Shown: positions 8,773 through 18,329 of the stretch, in pieces | How the letters are laid out: each line of letters begins with the position of its first letter | Numbering within the stretch: the first letter of the stretch is position 1 | From: JANNBN01 sp031430595 | Lineage (GTDB): Bacteria > Actinomycetota > Acidimicrobiia > Acidimicrobiales > JANYDT01 | Assembly (NCBI GenBank): GCA_031430595.1 | Contig: JANPBU010000028.1 | Location: 1 to 64,000 of the forward strand | Direction: 5' to 3' | DNA: 64,000 nucleotides | The notes under the pieces: generated by a model | Database searches by the model: none | Told to the model about the DNA's origin: nothing | Seen by the model: only the letters and a program-made list of their open reading frames with translations | Program-made: the position numbers and the translations under genes

Positions 8773-9990
8773 TTAATCAAGGGAGCGGAAAACGATTCCG
8801 CTTCGAGGCTTCGGCCAGAAGAATGTGGTCTTGGCCGGCATCCGGGTTCGGGTTTCGGCTACCTTGCGAATCTGTTGCACGGTGGCTGGCCTGAGGAGTA
8901 CAGCCCCAGCAGCGCTTTCGTCGAAAACCGCAGTTCGCAGTGCATCAACATCGTGGTGGAATGCCACCGAGTGATCAGCAGCGGTAGCGAGCATATGGGC
9001 AACACGTTCGGAGTCAAGGGTGAGTTCGGCCGGAAAGGAATCGAGCCTCGGTGTCGCAAACCAAGCTCCGCTAGCGGTCAGCAACACCATCGAACCCCGC
9101 GCTTCGAGCTCATTCGAAAGGGCAACATCGACAAGGTTCAGGTCGACCGCCTGAAGGTCGCAGAATCGACCGAATAACTCGACAAGGTCTTCTGTGCACG
9201 TACGAATGATGCGGTGAATGGCTCGAACATCGAGCTGATCGTCAGCCAATTCAACGACGAACGCCAACAATGCAGACGCTCCGGCGTCAGATGAATTTCC
9301 GGCAGCTGAACGTTCCTCTTGATACGTAAGAGCAGTTTCGAAACGATGGTGACCGTCGGCGACAACAATCGGTGATCGCCCGATCGCCTCGCAGATCGCC
9401 TGAACTCGAATCGGGTCGCTCAACACCCACGATTCATGAACGACACCGTCGTCATCAACGGCTCGATGGAGAGGCGAACCCTCGGGTTGGTAGAGAAGGT
9501 TAAGCCCGGGGGTCATCGACAACCCCCAAATCGGCGAGGTGTTCACCCGTGTTGCTCGAAGCAGTGAGAGTCGGTCAGCTTTGTCTTTGGTGGTGGTTTG
9601 CTCGTGCGGCAAGATGTCGCCGGTGCCAGGTTGCTCTAACCCAAGCGCACCCATGACCCCAGTGGTGATCGACACATTTCCGCCAGCGTCGGTAGCTGTC
9701 ATTCGGTAGATCGTTAACGAGTGCTCAGCTTCGCGGGCGAGTACACCGCCTGCAGTCCACGAAATCAGACGCCGGGCAACGCGTTGGTATCGATCCAGCC
9801 CATCTGGTCGGGGCTGAACTTCATCTCGAGGGTAATCAATGCGTACCGCGTTCGCCGGATGACTGTCTTCGAGCGCTAGTCGTTGAGTATCGGAAATCAC
9901 GTCGTATGGCGGTGCAACAAGGGCATCGAGATCGGGTGATCGTCGGTAGCGCAACGCAATGAACGGGGAGAAGCTGGTCACAGGCAACAC
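8773..9990 (-). CDS. DUF1015 family protein (SerK-like)
   Basis: This 405-residue protein matches the DUF1015 family over its length: LVAPPYDVISD near the N-terminus, NAVRIDYPRDE, a central LPHEQTTTKDKADRL and VVADGHHRFETAL. One archaeal relative (SerK) is an ADP-dependent serine kinase, but most bacterial members are uncharacterised, so a kinase role here is only a possibility. The start is GTG at 9990, six bases from the divergent HAD gene, so both promoters must overlap the other gene's 5' end. It is expected to be cytoplasmic and is common next to core genes in actinobacteria. Confidence 0.85.
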   Translation of the reverse strand: MLPVTSFSPFIALRYRRSPDLDALVAPPYDVISDTQRLALEDSHPANAVRIDYPRDEVQPRPDGLDRYQRVARRLISWTAGGVLAREAEHSLTIYRMTATDAGGNVSITTGVMGALGLEQPGTGDILPHEQTTTKDKADRLSLLRATRVNTSPIWGLSMTPGLNLLYQPEGSPLHRAVDDDGVVHESWVLSDPIRVQAICEAIGRSPIVVADGHHRFETALTYQEERSAAGNSSDAGASALLAFVVELADDQLDVRAIHRIIRTCTEDLVELFGRFCDLQAVDLNLVDVALSNELEARGSMVLLTASGAWFATPRLDSFPAELTLDSERVAHMLATAADHSVAFHHDVDALRTAVFDESAAGAVLLRPATVQQIRKVAETRTRMPAKTTFFWPKPRSGIVFRSLD

Positions 9991-9996
9991 TGTTAC

Positions 9997-10773
9997 ATGT
10001 CTTCAGCCTGGATTTTTGACCTAGATGGTGTTGTTTGGCGAGGAAAGGTGCCGATTAAGGGTTCGGTCGAGACCATTAAACGGCTTTGCGATAGGGGCGA
10101 CCGAGTCCTTTTTGCCTCAAATAATTCGTCGTTGACGGTCGAGGCGTATCAGCAAAAGTTTTCTGATTTCGGGTTGACGGTCGCAGCCGAGAATATTGTG
10201 ACATCTGCCCAGGCTGCCGCAACCTTGGTTTTGGCTAGCGCCCGCGTGCTGGTTGTTGGAGGTGCAGGAATTTTGGAGGCGTTGGCGAATCGTGGCGTCA
10301 ACGCAACGATGGTCGCCGACGTGCCCGACGGTCAAGATGCAACGGGATTCGACACCGTCATGGTTGGTCTTGACATCGAATTCGATTACCGACGGTTTCA
10401 GGTCGCAACCCGGGCGGTGTTGGCCGGGGCACGATTGATTGCCACTAACCAAGATCCAACGTATCCGGCGGCCGACGGAATGAACCCGGGTGGCGGTTCG
10501 ATTGCCGCAGCAATCGCGTACGCCGGCGGTCAGTCAGCAGAGTTTGCCGGAAAGCCCCACCAGCCCATGGCTGACGTCATCACGGCCCGTCTCGGTGGGG
10601 TCGGGGCCACAGCAATGGTTGGCGACCAACCGCTCACCGACGGCGGTCTAGCCCGCACGTTAGGCATTCCTTTTTGGATGGTGTTGAGCGGGGTGGCATC
10701 GAGTTCGGAGGGGGCTGACCCGTCACCCGAACGGTGCGCCAACGACGTTGAATCGCTGTTCAGCGATAGATGA
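9997..10773 (+). CDS. HAD-superfamily class IIA phosphatase (NagD-like)
   Basis: This 258-residue protein starts with the HAD nucleophile motif WIFDLDGVVWRG (DxDGVxW) and has motif II as FASNNSS, a C2-type cap, and motif IV as AMVGDQPLTDG. This is the NagD / phosphoglycolate phosphatase / p-nitrophenylphosphatase layout. It probably dephosphorylates small phosphorylated metabolites in the cytoplasm; the substrate cannot be read from sequence. It is transcribed away from the DUF1015 gene and its 3' end overlaps the convergent rhomboid gene by 14 bp. Confidence 0.85.
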   Translation: MSSAWIFDLDGVVWRGKVPIKGSVETIKRLCDRGDRVLFASNNSSLTVEAYQQKFSDFGLTVAAENIVTSAQAAATLVLASARVLVVGGAGILEALANRGVNATMVADVPDGQDATGFDTVMVGLDIEFDYRRFQVATRAVLAGARLIATNQDPTYPAADGMNPGGGSIAAAIAYAGGQSAEFAGKPHQPMADVITARLGGVGATAMVGDQPLTDGGLARTLGIPFWMVLSGVASSSEGADPSPERCANDVESLFSDR

Positions 10774-11671
10774 CCCCGGCAGGACGTGCGCTTTCAGGTT
10801 TGCCGTGTGGGCCTCGATGAATCAGGGCCACAGCAATGCCAAACAAGAAGCCGCCAACGTGGGCGACCCAAGCCACTCCGGCGCTTGGGGCAATGAAAAA
10901 CTGCGACACAAACCAGACACCAAGAACAACCCACGCAGGTAATTTCGTGGTGAACAGGATCAACACCGGAATGACCGTGGTAACCCGAACCTTCGGATAC
11001 AGCACGAGGTAGGCGCCCATCACCCCAGCAATCGCGCCTGAAGCGCCGACAACGGGAATCGTCGAATTGGGGGCGGCAAATACATGGGCAAGCGTGGCAA
11101 ATAGGCCAGCGGCCAAATAGAACAATAGGTACTTGCCTTTTCCCCATCGATCTTCAATGTTGTTGCCAAAGATGAAGAGAAACAGCATATTTCCGGCGAG
11201 GTGCAAAAGCCCACCATGCAAGAAGATTGAGACAAACAACGATGCGGCTACTGATTTTGACGGAAACGCTTCAGCTGCAGCGAGCACCGCTTGTTTAGGT
11301 TTCCCGCAAGCCTCTGATGCGCCGTCTTCGAACGTGGCCAAAACTTCGCCTACCGTAAGCGGACGTTGTTTCTTCACTTCGCACGGCACCGCAGCCCAAC
11401 CCAACGTGAACGACAGGTCTTTTGCCTCAGCTGACGTGCCAATATCGAGCACGCTTTTTGGGGTGATGTTGAGAACACTCTTAGCCCCGTGCGGCTGAGC
11501 AACCAACCACACCAGGCTGGTGAAAGCAATGATTCCCCAAGTCACCCAGCTTCTTGAGCGGGTCGGGTTATCGTCTCGAAGGGGGATCACAGGTGCGACC
11601 GTAGCCGTACGGTGAACCACGGTGTCGTCATCTCGCCTGCGATCTCGCCTGCGATTATTGCCTACGATCAT
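10760..11671 (-). CDS. Rhomboid family intramembrane serine protease
   Basis: This 303-residue membrane protein has rhomboid hallmarks: an N-terminal cytoplasmic stretch with Arg-rich residues, a first membrane segment (WGIIAFTSLVWLVAQ), a loop insert, LHGGLLHLAGNMLFLFIFG, the catalytic serine in VGASGAIAG and the catalytic histidine in VAHVGGFLFG. It should cleave single-pass membrane proteins within the bilayer. The ATG at 11671 is four bases from the likely start of the divergent tlyA gene; a GTG about 17 codons later is an alternative. The 3' end overlaps the HAD gene. A 12-bp direct repeat near 11629-11655 lies in the first codons. Confidence 0.85.
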   Translation of the reverse strand: MIVGNNRRRDRRRDDDTVVHRTATVAPVIPLRDDNPTRSRSWVTWGIIAFTSLVWLVAQPHGAKSVLNITPKSVLDIGTSAEAKDLSFTLGWAAVPCEVKKQRPLTVGEVLATFEDGASEACGKPKQAVLAAAEAFPSKSVAASLFVSIFLHGGLLHLAGNMLFLFIFGNNIEDRWGKGKYLLFYLAAGLFATLAHVFAAPNSTIPVVGASGAIAGVMGAYLVLYPKVRVTTVIPVLILFTTKLPAWVVLGVWFVSQFFIAPSAGVAWVAHVGGFLFGIAVALIHRGPHGKPESARPAGVIYR

Positions 11672-11675
11672 TGAA

Positions 11676-12497
11676 ATGCGCCGCCGGTTAGACGTAGATC
11701 TCGTCAGACGTGGGCTTGTTGCCTCACGTGAACAAGCTCAAGACGCCATTTTGGCCAGCCGAGTAATGGTCAGCGGTTCATTGGTAACTAAGTCGTCGTA
11801 CCAGGTTGATGCTGGTCAACCAGTCGAGCTGGTCGGCCCCGGGCCACGATTCGTTGGCCGTGGCGGCGAAAAACTTGATGCCGCGCTAGAACGTTTTTCG
11901 ATCGATGTTTCGGGCTGCACCGCCCTCGACGCCGGGGCGTCGACAGGCGGGTTCACCGACTGCATGCTTCAGCGTGGTGCCACCGCGGTGGTCGCTGTCG
12001 ATGTTGGCCACGGCCAGTTGCACGAACGTCTTCGAGCCGATGACCGGGTCGAAAACCATGAACGAGTCAACATCCGCACGATTGCCCCGGCCGACCTCGG
12101 TGATCGCCGGTTTCACATCATCGTGGGTGATCTGTCGTTTATATCGTTGAAGACGGTCGCACCGTCGCTGGTTGCGCTTTGTGGCGTGGGCGCTCATCTT
12201 GTGCTGCTGGTAAAGCCACAATTCGAGGCTGCCCGGGCTGAAGTAGCGAAAGGAAAGGGCGTCATTAAAGACCCCCAGGTGTGGGAAAGGGCTATCACGA
12301 CGGTCGCCGTGAAGTTTTTGTCGTTGGGTGCGGTCATGATGGATGTCATGCGATCACCGATTACCGGCGCCGACGGAAATGTCGAGTTCCTTATTCACCT
12401 ATTGCACGCGCCTGATGCCCAACTCAGCGATACTCAACCCGGCGACACTCAACTCGGTGATACCCAGCTGGCAATGATTCAATCGGTGTTGGCATGA
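11676..12497 (+). CDS. tlyA: TlyA-family rRNA (cytidine-2'-O)-methyltransferase
   Basis: An S4 RNA-binding domain (MRRRLDVDLVRRGLVASREQA) is followed by an FtsJ-like SAM methyltransferase domain: GGEKLDAAL, LDAGASTGGFTD (motif I), DVGHGQLHERLR, VGDLSFISL and LVKPQFEA. The family 2'-O-methylates 16S and/or 23S rRNA. The frame is open from 11622, but homologs begin at the S4 domain, so the ATG at 11676 is chosen. The C-terminus carries three short repeats (GDTQ-type, 12418-12468) outside the catalytic fold. The stop overlaps the NAD kinase start by 4 bp (ATGA). Confidence 0.88.
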   Translation: MRRRLDVDLVRRGLVASREQAQDAILASRVMVSGSLVTKSSYQVDAGQPVELVGPGPRFVGRGGEKLDAALERFSIDVSGCTALDAGASTGGFTDCMLQRGATAVVAVDVGHGQLHERLRADDRVENHERVNIRTIAPADLGDRRFHIIVGDLSFISLKTVAPSLVALCGVGAHLVLLVKPQFEAARAEVAKGKGVIKDPQVWERAITTVAVKFLSLGAVMMDVMRSPITGADGNVEFLIHLLHAPDAQLSDTQPGDTQLGDTQLAMIQSVLA

Positions 12498-13396
12498 GCG
12501 AAGGTGAACAACGCCCTGTGGTCGGAATTGTGCCCCACCATGTGCGGGCCCAGGCCCATACGCTGGCGGCTCGTCTCGCCCGGCAGTTCGAAGACCTTGG
12601 GGCCGAAGTGCGCGTACCGGCTCTCGATGCGCAACCGAGTGGTCTTAATCGTTGGTCGGTAAGCGAAGATACGTTTGCCGACTCGATGACGGTCGCGTTG
12701 AGTATCGGCGGCGATGGCACGATGCTTCGAACTGTCGATCTTGTTGGGGCAGAAAATGTTGGTGTGCTTGGCATCAACGTTGGTCAACTCGGGTATCTCA
12801 CCGCCCTCACCCCCCTCGAAGTTGAAGAGGGCGGAATTGCGATGCTTCAAGATCTACTTGAGGGTCGATATCTTGTCGAAGAACGCATGACGCTCACCGT
12901 TGCTGCCAACGGAACGGTGTTTCGGGCACTCAATGAAGCTGTAGTCGAGAAGTCGTCTGCCGGAAATACTGTGCGCTTAGGGGTGGCGTTTGACGGTGAG
13001 CCATTTACTGACTACTCGGCAGATGGATTGATCGTTGCGACACCAACCGGATCGACTGCCTACGCGTTCAGTGCTCGTGGGCCGGTGGTTTCGCCGTTGA
13101 TCCGAGCGATGGTTGTTGTGCCAGTTTCAGCCCACAACCTGTTTGATCGAAGCTTGGTGCTCGGGGCCAGCCAACGCGTAACCATTACCGTTCTTGATCG
13201 ACGTGATGCCTCGTTGTTTGTCGATGGTCGGGCGTGTGGATCATTGCCTGAGGGTTCGGTGATAACCGTTACCGAGGGCGATGTTCCTGCGAAGTTTGTG
13301 ACCTTCACCGAACGTCACTTTCATCAGATTCTTCGAACCAAATTCGGGTTGGCCGCACCGAGACCATGGAACCCCGGATCCCAACATGTTGGTTGA
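12494..13396 (+). CDS. nadK: NAD kinase
   Basis: This 300-residue ATP (or polyphosphate)-NAD kinase makes NADP in the cytoplasm. It shows the family's GGDGT motif at residues 72-76, the NE/D motif region RALNEAVVEK, and the glycine-rich TPTGSTAYAFSARGPVV segment. Start ATG overlaps the tlyA stop, and the stop lies inside recN, so the three genes form a tight operon, an arrangement common in actinobacteria and other Gram-positives. Confidence 0.95.
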   Translation: MSEGEQRPVVGIVPHHVRAQAHTLAARLARQFEDLGAEVRVPALDAQPSGLNRWSVSEDTFADSMTVALSIGGDGTMLRTVDLVGAENVGVLGINVGQLGYLTALTPLEVEEGGIAMLQDLLEGRYLVEERMTLTVAANGTVFRALNEAVVEKSSAGNTVRLGVAFDGEPFTDYSADGLIVATPTGSTAYAFSARGPVVSPLIRAMVVVPVSAHNLFDRSLVLGASQRVTITVLDRRDASLFVDGRACGSLPEGSVITVTEGDVPAKFVTFTERHFHQILRTKFGLAAPRPWNPGSQHVG

Positions 13397-15080
13397 GTTG
13401 GTCGTAAAAAATCTTGGCGTAATCGACAACGTCACCCTGTTGCCGGGGGCCTCGATGACGGCGTTGACCGGTGAAACCGGTGCCGGTAAAACCCTGATTG
13501 TCGGGGCAGTCTCGCTGTTGCTCGGGGCGCGTGCCGATGCTGTGATGGTTCGTGCCGGCTGTTCCGAGGCCCGGATCGATGGGCGCTTCGAGGTTGACGG
13601 TGTTGAACAGATTCTGTCTCGGGTTGTTACCAGCGCGGGTAGGTCGCGAGCTTACCTTGACGGATTGCCGGTTACGATTTCCCAGCTTGAAGAAGTGGGG
13701 GCCAGGTTGGTTGATTTGCATGGCCAACATGCTCACCAGTCGCTGCTCTCGGTCGCTGCTCAGCGAGATGCTCTTGACGCATACGGTCGTGTCGATCGCA
13801 GTGAACTTATCGAGGCGAGAGAGAAAATGGCGTCGCTCAGTAAGCAGCTCAACGATCTTGGGGGCGACGAGCGGGCAAGGGCGCGTGAGCTCGACCTCTT
13901 GCGTTTTCAAGCAACCGAGATCGATGCAGCATCGTTGGTTGACCCCGACGAAGATCGAATGCTCGCTGAGCGTGAAGACCTACTCAGCGATGCACAGGCT
14001 CATCGCGAAGCAGCGTCGCTTGCACTGGATGCCTTGCGTGACGAAGGTGGTGCACGTGACCTGATTGGTTCGGCGGCGGCTGCGATCGCGCGGCGTCAAC
14101 CCTTCGCCAAGGTAGAGACGCGATTGCAGGCACTTACCGCAGAACTCGATGACCTCATTGGTGACTTGAGGGGTTCGGTCGAAGCAATAGAAGACGACCC
14201 AGAACGGCTTCACGAAATTCGGTCGCGTCGCCAACTCATTCGTGACGTGCTTCGTAAATACGGTGATTCGATTGGTACGGTCGTGCAATTCCGCAAGGAA
14301 CTTGAACAGCGAATCGTTGAGCTGAGTACCCATGAAGAACGAGCGACCGAACTGGAACGCCAACGCGAGATTATACGCATACATGCAGTTTCTGTCGGCT
14401 GCAAGGTAGCCTTAGCTCGTCGATCAGCGGCCGGTCTTTTGGCCACTTCGATTGAACGCAGGTTGGGAGATTTGGCAATGGCGAAAGCAAAGATCGCCAT
14501 CGAAATTGGAGTCGGTGTCGATTCGCTTGGCATAGACGAAGGTTCCGACGTCATGTTTCTTCTCTCGGCAAACCCAGGCACCCCGCTGCAGCCGCTCGCG
14601 AAGGTTGCTTCGGGCGGCGAACTGGCGCGCACGATGTTGGCGTTGCGACTCGCACTGCTCGAAGGCCGAGTGGCGCTCGGTGGTATTCCCGATACCTTGA
14701 TCTTTGATGAGGTTGATGCAGGCATCGGCGGCCAAGCTGCGGTTGCTGTTGGCCACGCACTTGCTGAACTTGGGGCCGGACGTCAAGTCATAGTGGTGAC
14801 GCACCTTCCTCAGGTAGCTGCAAGAGCTACCGATCATCTGCTTGTCGAGAAGATGACAAGTGGAGCATCAACCTCGACGGTTGTCACCGCCCAGGAACGC
14901 GAAGGTCGAATCGTTGAACTGACCCGAATGCTCGCCGGACACCCCGATTCAGAGTCAGGCCGCCGCCACGCCGCGGAACTGCTCGACGAACGAGCGACTG
15001 CATCCCGGCCAGGCAAAGCGCCGGTCAAGGTTCCGACCAAGAAAAAATCTCGACCGGTTTCGGTTTACCCAGCCGGGTAA
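13386..15080 (+). CDS. recN: DNA repair protein RecN
   Basis: This 564-residue SMC-like ATPase acts in double-strand-break repair. Walker A is GETGAGKT at residues 29-36, followed by the long coiled-coil region rich in Glu/Arg/Leu, then the ABC signature (KVASGGELARTMLAL) and Walker B (DTLIFDEVDAGIGG), and the D-loop / switch region VVTHLPQVAA. Length matches the family. It overlaps nadK by 11 bp. Confidence 0.95.
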   Translation: MLVELVVKNLGVIDNVTLLPGASMTALTGETGAGKTLIVGAVSLLLGARADAVMVRAGCSEARIDGRFEVDGVEQILSRVVTSAGRSRAYLDGLPVTISQLEEVGARLVDLHGQHAHQSLLSVAAQRDALDAYGRVDRSELIEAREKMASLSKQLNDLGGDERARARELDLLRFQATEIDAASLVDPDEDRMLAEREDLLSDAQAHREAASLALDALRDEGGARDLIGSAAAAIARRQPFAKVETRLQALTAELDDLIGDLRGSVEAIEDDPERLHEIRSRRQLIRDVLRKYGDSIGTVVQFRKELEQRIVELSTHEERATELERQREIIRIHAVSVGCKVALARRSAAGLLATSIERRLGDLAMAKAKIAIEIGVGVDSLGIDEGSDVMFLLSANPGTPLQPLAKVASGGELARTMLALRLALLEGRVALGGIPDTLIFDEVDAGIGGQAAVAVGHALAELGAGRQVIVVTHLPQVAARATDHLLVEKMTSGASTSTVVTAQEREGRIVELTRMLAGHPDSESGRRHAAELLDERATASRPGKAPVKVPTKKKSRPVSVYPAG

Positions 15081-15101
15081 ACCGGGGTAACGTTCAATCC
15101 C

Positions 15102-16787
15102 GTGACCAAACACGTCTTTGTGACCGGTGGTGTGGCTTCTTCCCTTGGGAAGGGTCTGACGGCAGCCTCGCTGGGGCGCCTGCTCAAGCAGCGTGGCCTG
15201 AGGGTCACCATGCAGAAGCTCGACCCCTATATCAACGTCGACCCAGGAACGATGAATCCGTTCGAACACGGTGAGGTGTTCGTGACCGAGGATGGCGGCG
15301 AAACCGACCTCGACCTTGGTCATTACGAGCGATTTATCGATGAAAACCTTCCCAAGGGTGGAAACGCAACGACGGGGTCGGTGTACCAGTCAGTGCTGGC
15401 AAAAGAACGGCGCGGTGATTACCTCGGCAAGACCGTACAGGTCATTCCGCACATCACCGATGAGATCAAACGTCGAATCACGATGCTTGGGTCTGACGAG
15501 ATCGATGTGGTGATCACCGAAGTTGGCGGAACCGTCGGCGATATCGAAATTTTGCCGTTCCTCGAGGCGATTCGACAACTCCGAAAAGACATCGGTCGAG
15601 ACCACGTCTGTTACATCCACGTCACGCTCGTGCCGTTTCTTGGCCCGTCGGGTGAACAGAAAACTAAGCCGACGCAGCACTCGGTTACCGAGTTGCGAAG
15701 CCGCGGCATACAGCCTGATGTGATCGTGGCTCGATGCGACCGTGAACTTTCAGATGACGTCAAACGAAAAATCAGTGGGCTATGCGACGTTCCGGCTGAA
15801 GCCGTGATCACTGCGGCTGACGCCGACACGTTGTACGAGATTCCCGTGATATTGCACAACCAGGGGCTCGATTCGTATGTGTGCAGTATTCTACGAATAG
15901 ACACCGATCAGTACCCCATTGATTTGACGTCCTGGCAGCAACTTGTGTCACGAATCAAAGGCGCAAAGAAGGAAGTGAAAATCGGGTTGATTGGCAAGTA
16001 TGTCGATTTGGTCGATGCGTACCTTTCCGTGGTTGAATCACTTCGACATGCTGGCTGGTGGCACGGTGCGAACGTGTCGATCGACTGGATTCAGGCCGAA
16101 CAGGTTCCCGATTTGTTGCTGTCTGATCCGGCTCGGTTTTCGGCACTCGATGGGATTGTCATACCGGGCGGGTTCGGGGAACGGGGCATTGAAGGCAAAA
16201 TTGCTGCAGCTCAGTGGTCACGTGAAAACAAGGTTCCGTGCCTCGGTATTTGTCTCGGCATGCAGGTGATGGTGATCGAGGCTGCTCGGCATTTGCTCGG
16301 CCTGACCGAGGCTCATTCCACCGAGTTCAATGAGCACACACCCGACCCGGTCGTCGATTTGATGGAAGATCAGCGCGGTGTGACCGACAAGGGTGGCACC
16401 ATGCGCCTCGGCCTGTATCCCGCGCGCCTCATGCAAGATTCGCAAGTTGCTCTCGCTTACGGTGAACCGGTGGTCTACGAGCGACACCGCCATCGGTGGG
16501 AAATTAACGCTCGGTATCATCGTCGGTTGTTAGAGGCTGGCCTGGTGATCAGCGGCATCTCACCCGACGGTCGCCTCGCTGAATTTGTTGAGCTTCCGGG
16601 TCACCCGTATTGGGTTGGTACCCAAGCACATCCGGAATTTTTATCCCGACCGAACCGACCGCATCCTTTGTTCAGAGAGCTGATTGCGGCGGCGCTTCAC
16701 TACGGAAGCGACCGGTCGCCTCGGCTTATTGATCTCGAATCGTTCGACAATTTGCAGTCGGAGAATTTGCAGTCGGACAGCCTGTGA
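15102..16787 (+). CDS. pyrG: CTP synthase
   Basis: This 561-residue glutamine-dependent CTP synthase converts UTP to CTP. The N-terminal synthetase domain begins TKHVFVTGGVASSLGKGL, and the C-terminal class I glutamine amidotransferase domain has the nucleophile elbow GICLGMQ (Cys near residue 384) and the His/Glu pair in QAHPEF (near 509). GTG start at 15102, 21 bp after recN. The last residues are a short repeated tail (ENLQSDSL). The stop overlaps the next gene's GTG. Confidence 0.96.
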   Translation: MTKHVFVTGGVASSLGKGLTAASLGRLLKQRGLRVTMQKLDPYINVDPGTMNPFEHGEVFVTEDGGETDLDLGHYERFIDENLPKGGNATTGSVYQSVLAKERRGDYLGKTVQVIPHITDEIKRRITMLGSDEIDVVITEVGGTVGDIEILPFLEAIRQLRKDIGRDHVCYIHVTLVPFLGPSGEQKTKPTQHSVTELRSRGIQPDVIVARCDRELSDDVKRKISGLCDVPAEAVITAADADTLYEIPVILHNQGLDSYVCSILRIDTDQYPIDLTSWQQLVSRIKGAKKEVKIGLIGKYVDLVDAYLSVVESLRHAGWWHGANVSIDWIQAEQVPDLLLSDPARFSALDGIVIPGGFGERGIEGKIAAAQWSRENKVPCLGICLGMQVMVIEAARHLLGLTEAHSTEFNEHTPDPVVDLMEDQRGVTDKGGTMRLGLYPARLMQDSQVALAYGEPVVYERHRHRWEINARYHRRLLEAGLVISGISPDGRLAEFVELPGHPYWVGTQAHPEFLSRPNRPHPLFRELIAAALHYGSDRSPRLIDLESFDNLQSENLQSDSL

Positions 16788-17329
16788 CGGTTGAAAACTC
16801 GTCGGGGCACGGATTTCGGTTGATCGATGAAGCCCTGATCTTTGAGAACCCCATCTACCGGTTGCTCGACGTAACGTTCGAATCTCCGAGTGGTGATCGG
16901 TTCACCCGTCAAATCATTCGTCACCCTGGTGCGGTCGCGGTGATTCCTATCACTGACGATGGTGACGTGATCTTTGTCAAACAGTTCCGTGGTGCCGTGA
17001 ACGCTGAACTCGTCGAAATCCCTGCTGGCCTGCTCGACATTGAGGGCGAAGACCTTGAAACCGCAGCTCGACGTGAACTCCGCGAAGAGACCGGAATGAT
17101 TGCCACGTCGGTCGAGCGGCTCGTTGCCTTCAATGCTGCCGTTGGTTTCGCTGACGAACAGATCACGGTGTTTGTCGCCCGCGGGTTGGTCGACGTAGGG
17201 GTCGATCTCAAGGGTCCGGAAGAGCAACACATGACGACCATCCGAATTCCGCTTGCCGAGGCAAAGGCAATGGCCAAACGGGGCGAATTTCCTGATGTGA
17301 AGACCGCCTTTGCCATACTGGTGGTGTGA
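16784..17329 (+). CDS. NUDIX hydrolase (ADP-ribose pyrophosphatase-like)
   Basis: This 181-residue protein has a full Nudix box near residues 84-106: GLLDIEGEDLETAARRELRE followed by ETGM, with the metal-binding REUxEE core. The N-terminal beta strands (FRLIDEALIFENPIYRLLDV) and the downstream AVGFADEQITVFVARGL are typical of ADP-ribose pyrophosphatases. It probably hydrolyses ADP-ribose or a related nucleoside diphosphate. It sits between pyrG and xerD, overlapping both by 4 bp, a common actinobacterial order. Confidence 0.88.
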   Translation: MTVENSSGHGFRLIDEALIFENPIYRLLDVTFESPSGDRFTRQIIRHPGAVAVIPITDDGDVIFVKQFRGAVNAELVEIPAGLLDIEGEDLETAARRELREETGMIATSVERLVAFNAAVGFADEQITVFVARGLVDVGVDLKGPEEQHMTTIRIPLAEAKAMAKRGEFPDVKTAFAILVV

Positions 17330-18267
17330 TCACACGACTTTCACTCCCCGATGAGTGTGAAGAATTTCTGACGTGGCTTCGGGTTGAACGAGGCCGATCA
17401 GCTAATACCCTCAGTGCTTATCGTCGCGATTTGTATGCGTACGTCACTTGGTTGAATTCCCAAGGCCTGGAGGTTGAAGGGGTTGCGGCAGATCATCTAA
17501 ACGCTTATGTCGGTGTGTTGCGCTCTGTGGGCGGAGCGCCAGCCTCAGTGAAGCGGGCGATGGTAACCGTGACCTCGATGCACCGGTTCCTTGCCGACGA
17601 AGGCTTGGTGTCAAAAGATCCGACTGCCACGATTGAAACCCCCCGTGTCCCGTCGTCATTGCCAAAAGCATTGACAGTCGACGAAGTAACCATGCTGCTT
17701 AACGCAGTCGTTGGCGATGATGCGGTGACGCGCAGAGACCGGGCCATGCTTGAGGTGCTTTACGCCGGAGGTATCCGAATAAGCGAGTTAGTTGGATTGT
17801 CGACGGGTGATTTACTCCTCGATGATGGGGCCATTCGAGTCTTTGGGAAAGGCTCAAAAGAACGTGTGGTTACGATTGGGCGCTACGCCGTCGATGCGTT
17901 ACATCAATGGCTTGAACCGGTTGGTCGTGAACAACTGATGCCCGCACGGTTCAAAAAGCGCTCAGATGCCGATGCTATTTTTCTGAATCAACGCGGTGGA
18001 CGGCTCAGCCGGCAGGGCGCTTGGTTGGTGATGGAGATTTACGCTGATCGAGTTGGGCTTGGCCATCGCGCTCACCCCCACGTACTTCGCCATAGCTGCG
18101 CCACTCATATGGTCGAGGGTGGGGCCGACCTTCGTAGCGTTCAAGAACTGTTGGGCCATGCCAGTTTGTCGACGACCCAGATCTACACGAAAGTCACGGC
18201 CGAACGACTGCGAAGTGTGTACGACGACGCTCATCCGAGGGCCAGAATGACGAATGTAATCCCATAA
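17326..18267 (+). CDS. xerD: Site-specific tyrosine recombinase XerD
   Basis: This 313-residue protein has an N-terminal SAM-like core-binding domain (FLTWLRVERGRSANTLSAY) and a catalytic domain with the Arg in GGIRISELVGL (near residue 150), Lys in GKGSKERVV, HVLRHSCATHM, LLGHASLSTTQ and the nucleophile Tyr in IYTKV (near 285). It resolves chromosome dimers at dif with XerC. The context within the pyrG-nudix operon and the full catalytic set mark it as the housekeeping enzyme, not the integrase of the tRNA-linked cassettes 37 kb away. XerC itself is not in the window. Confidence 0.9.
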   Translation: MITRLSLPDECEEFLTWLRVERGRSANTLSAYRRDLYAYVTWLNSQGLEVEGVAADHLNAYVGVLRSVGGAPASVKRAMVTVTSMHRFLADEGLVSKDPTATIETPRVPSSLPKALTVDEVTMLLNAVVGDDAVTRRDRAMLEVLYAGGIRISELVGLSTGDLLLDDGAIRVFGKGSKERVVTIGRYAVDALHQWLEPVGREQLMPARFKKRSDADAIFLNQRGGRLSRQGAWLVMEIYADRVGLGHRAHPHVLRHSCATHMVEGGADLRSVQELLGHASLSTTQIYTKVTAERLRSVYDDAHPRARMTNVIP

Positions 18268-18329
18268 TCGCAGCGAAAGATGAACCTTTTGCTAGACGAA
18301 CGCCAAACTTTCAACTATGAACAGAGTTG

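Noticed and set aside
17326..18267. XerD as the integrase of the cassette array
   Set aside because: It is in the conserved pyrG-nudix-xerD operon, 37 kb from the tRNA site, with all features of the housekeeping dif recombinase.
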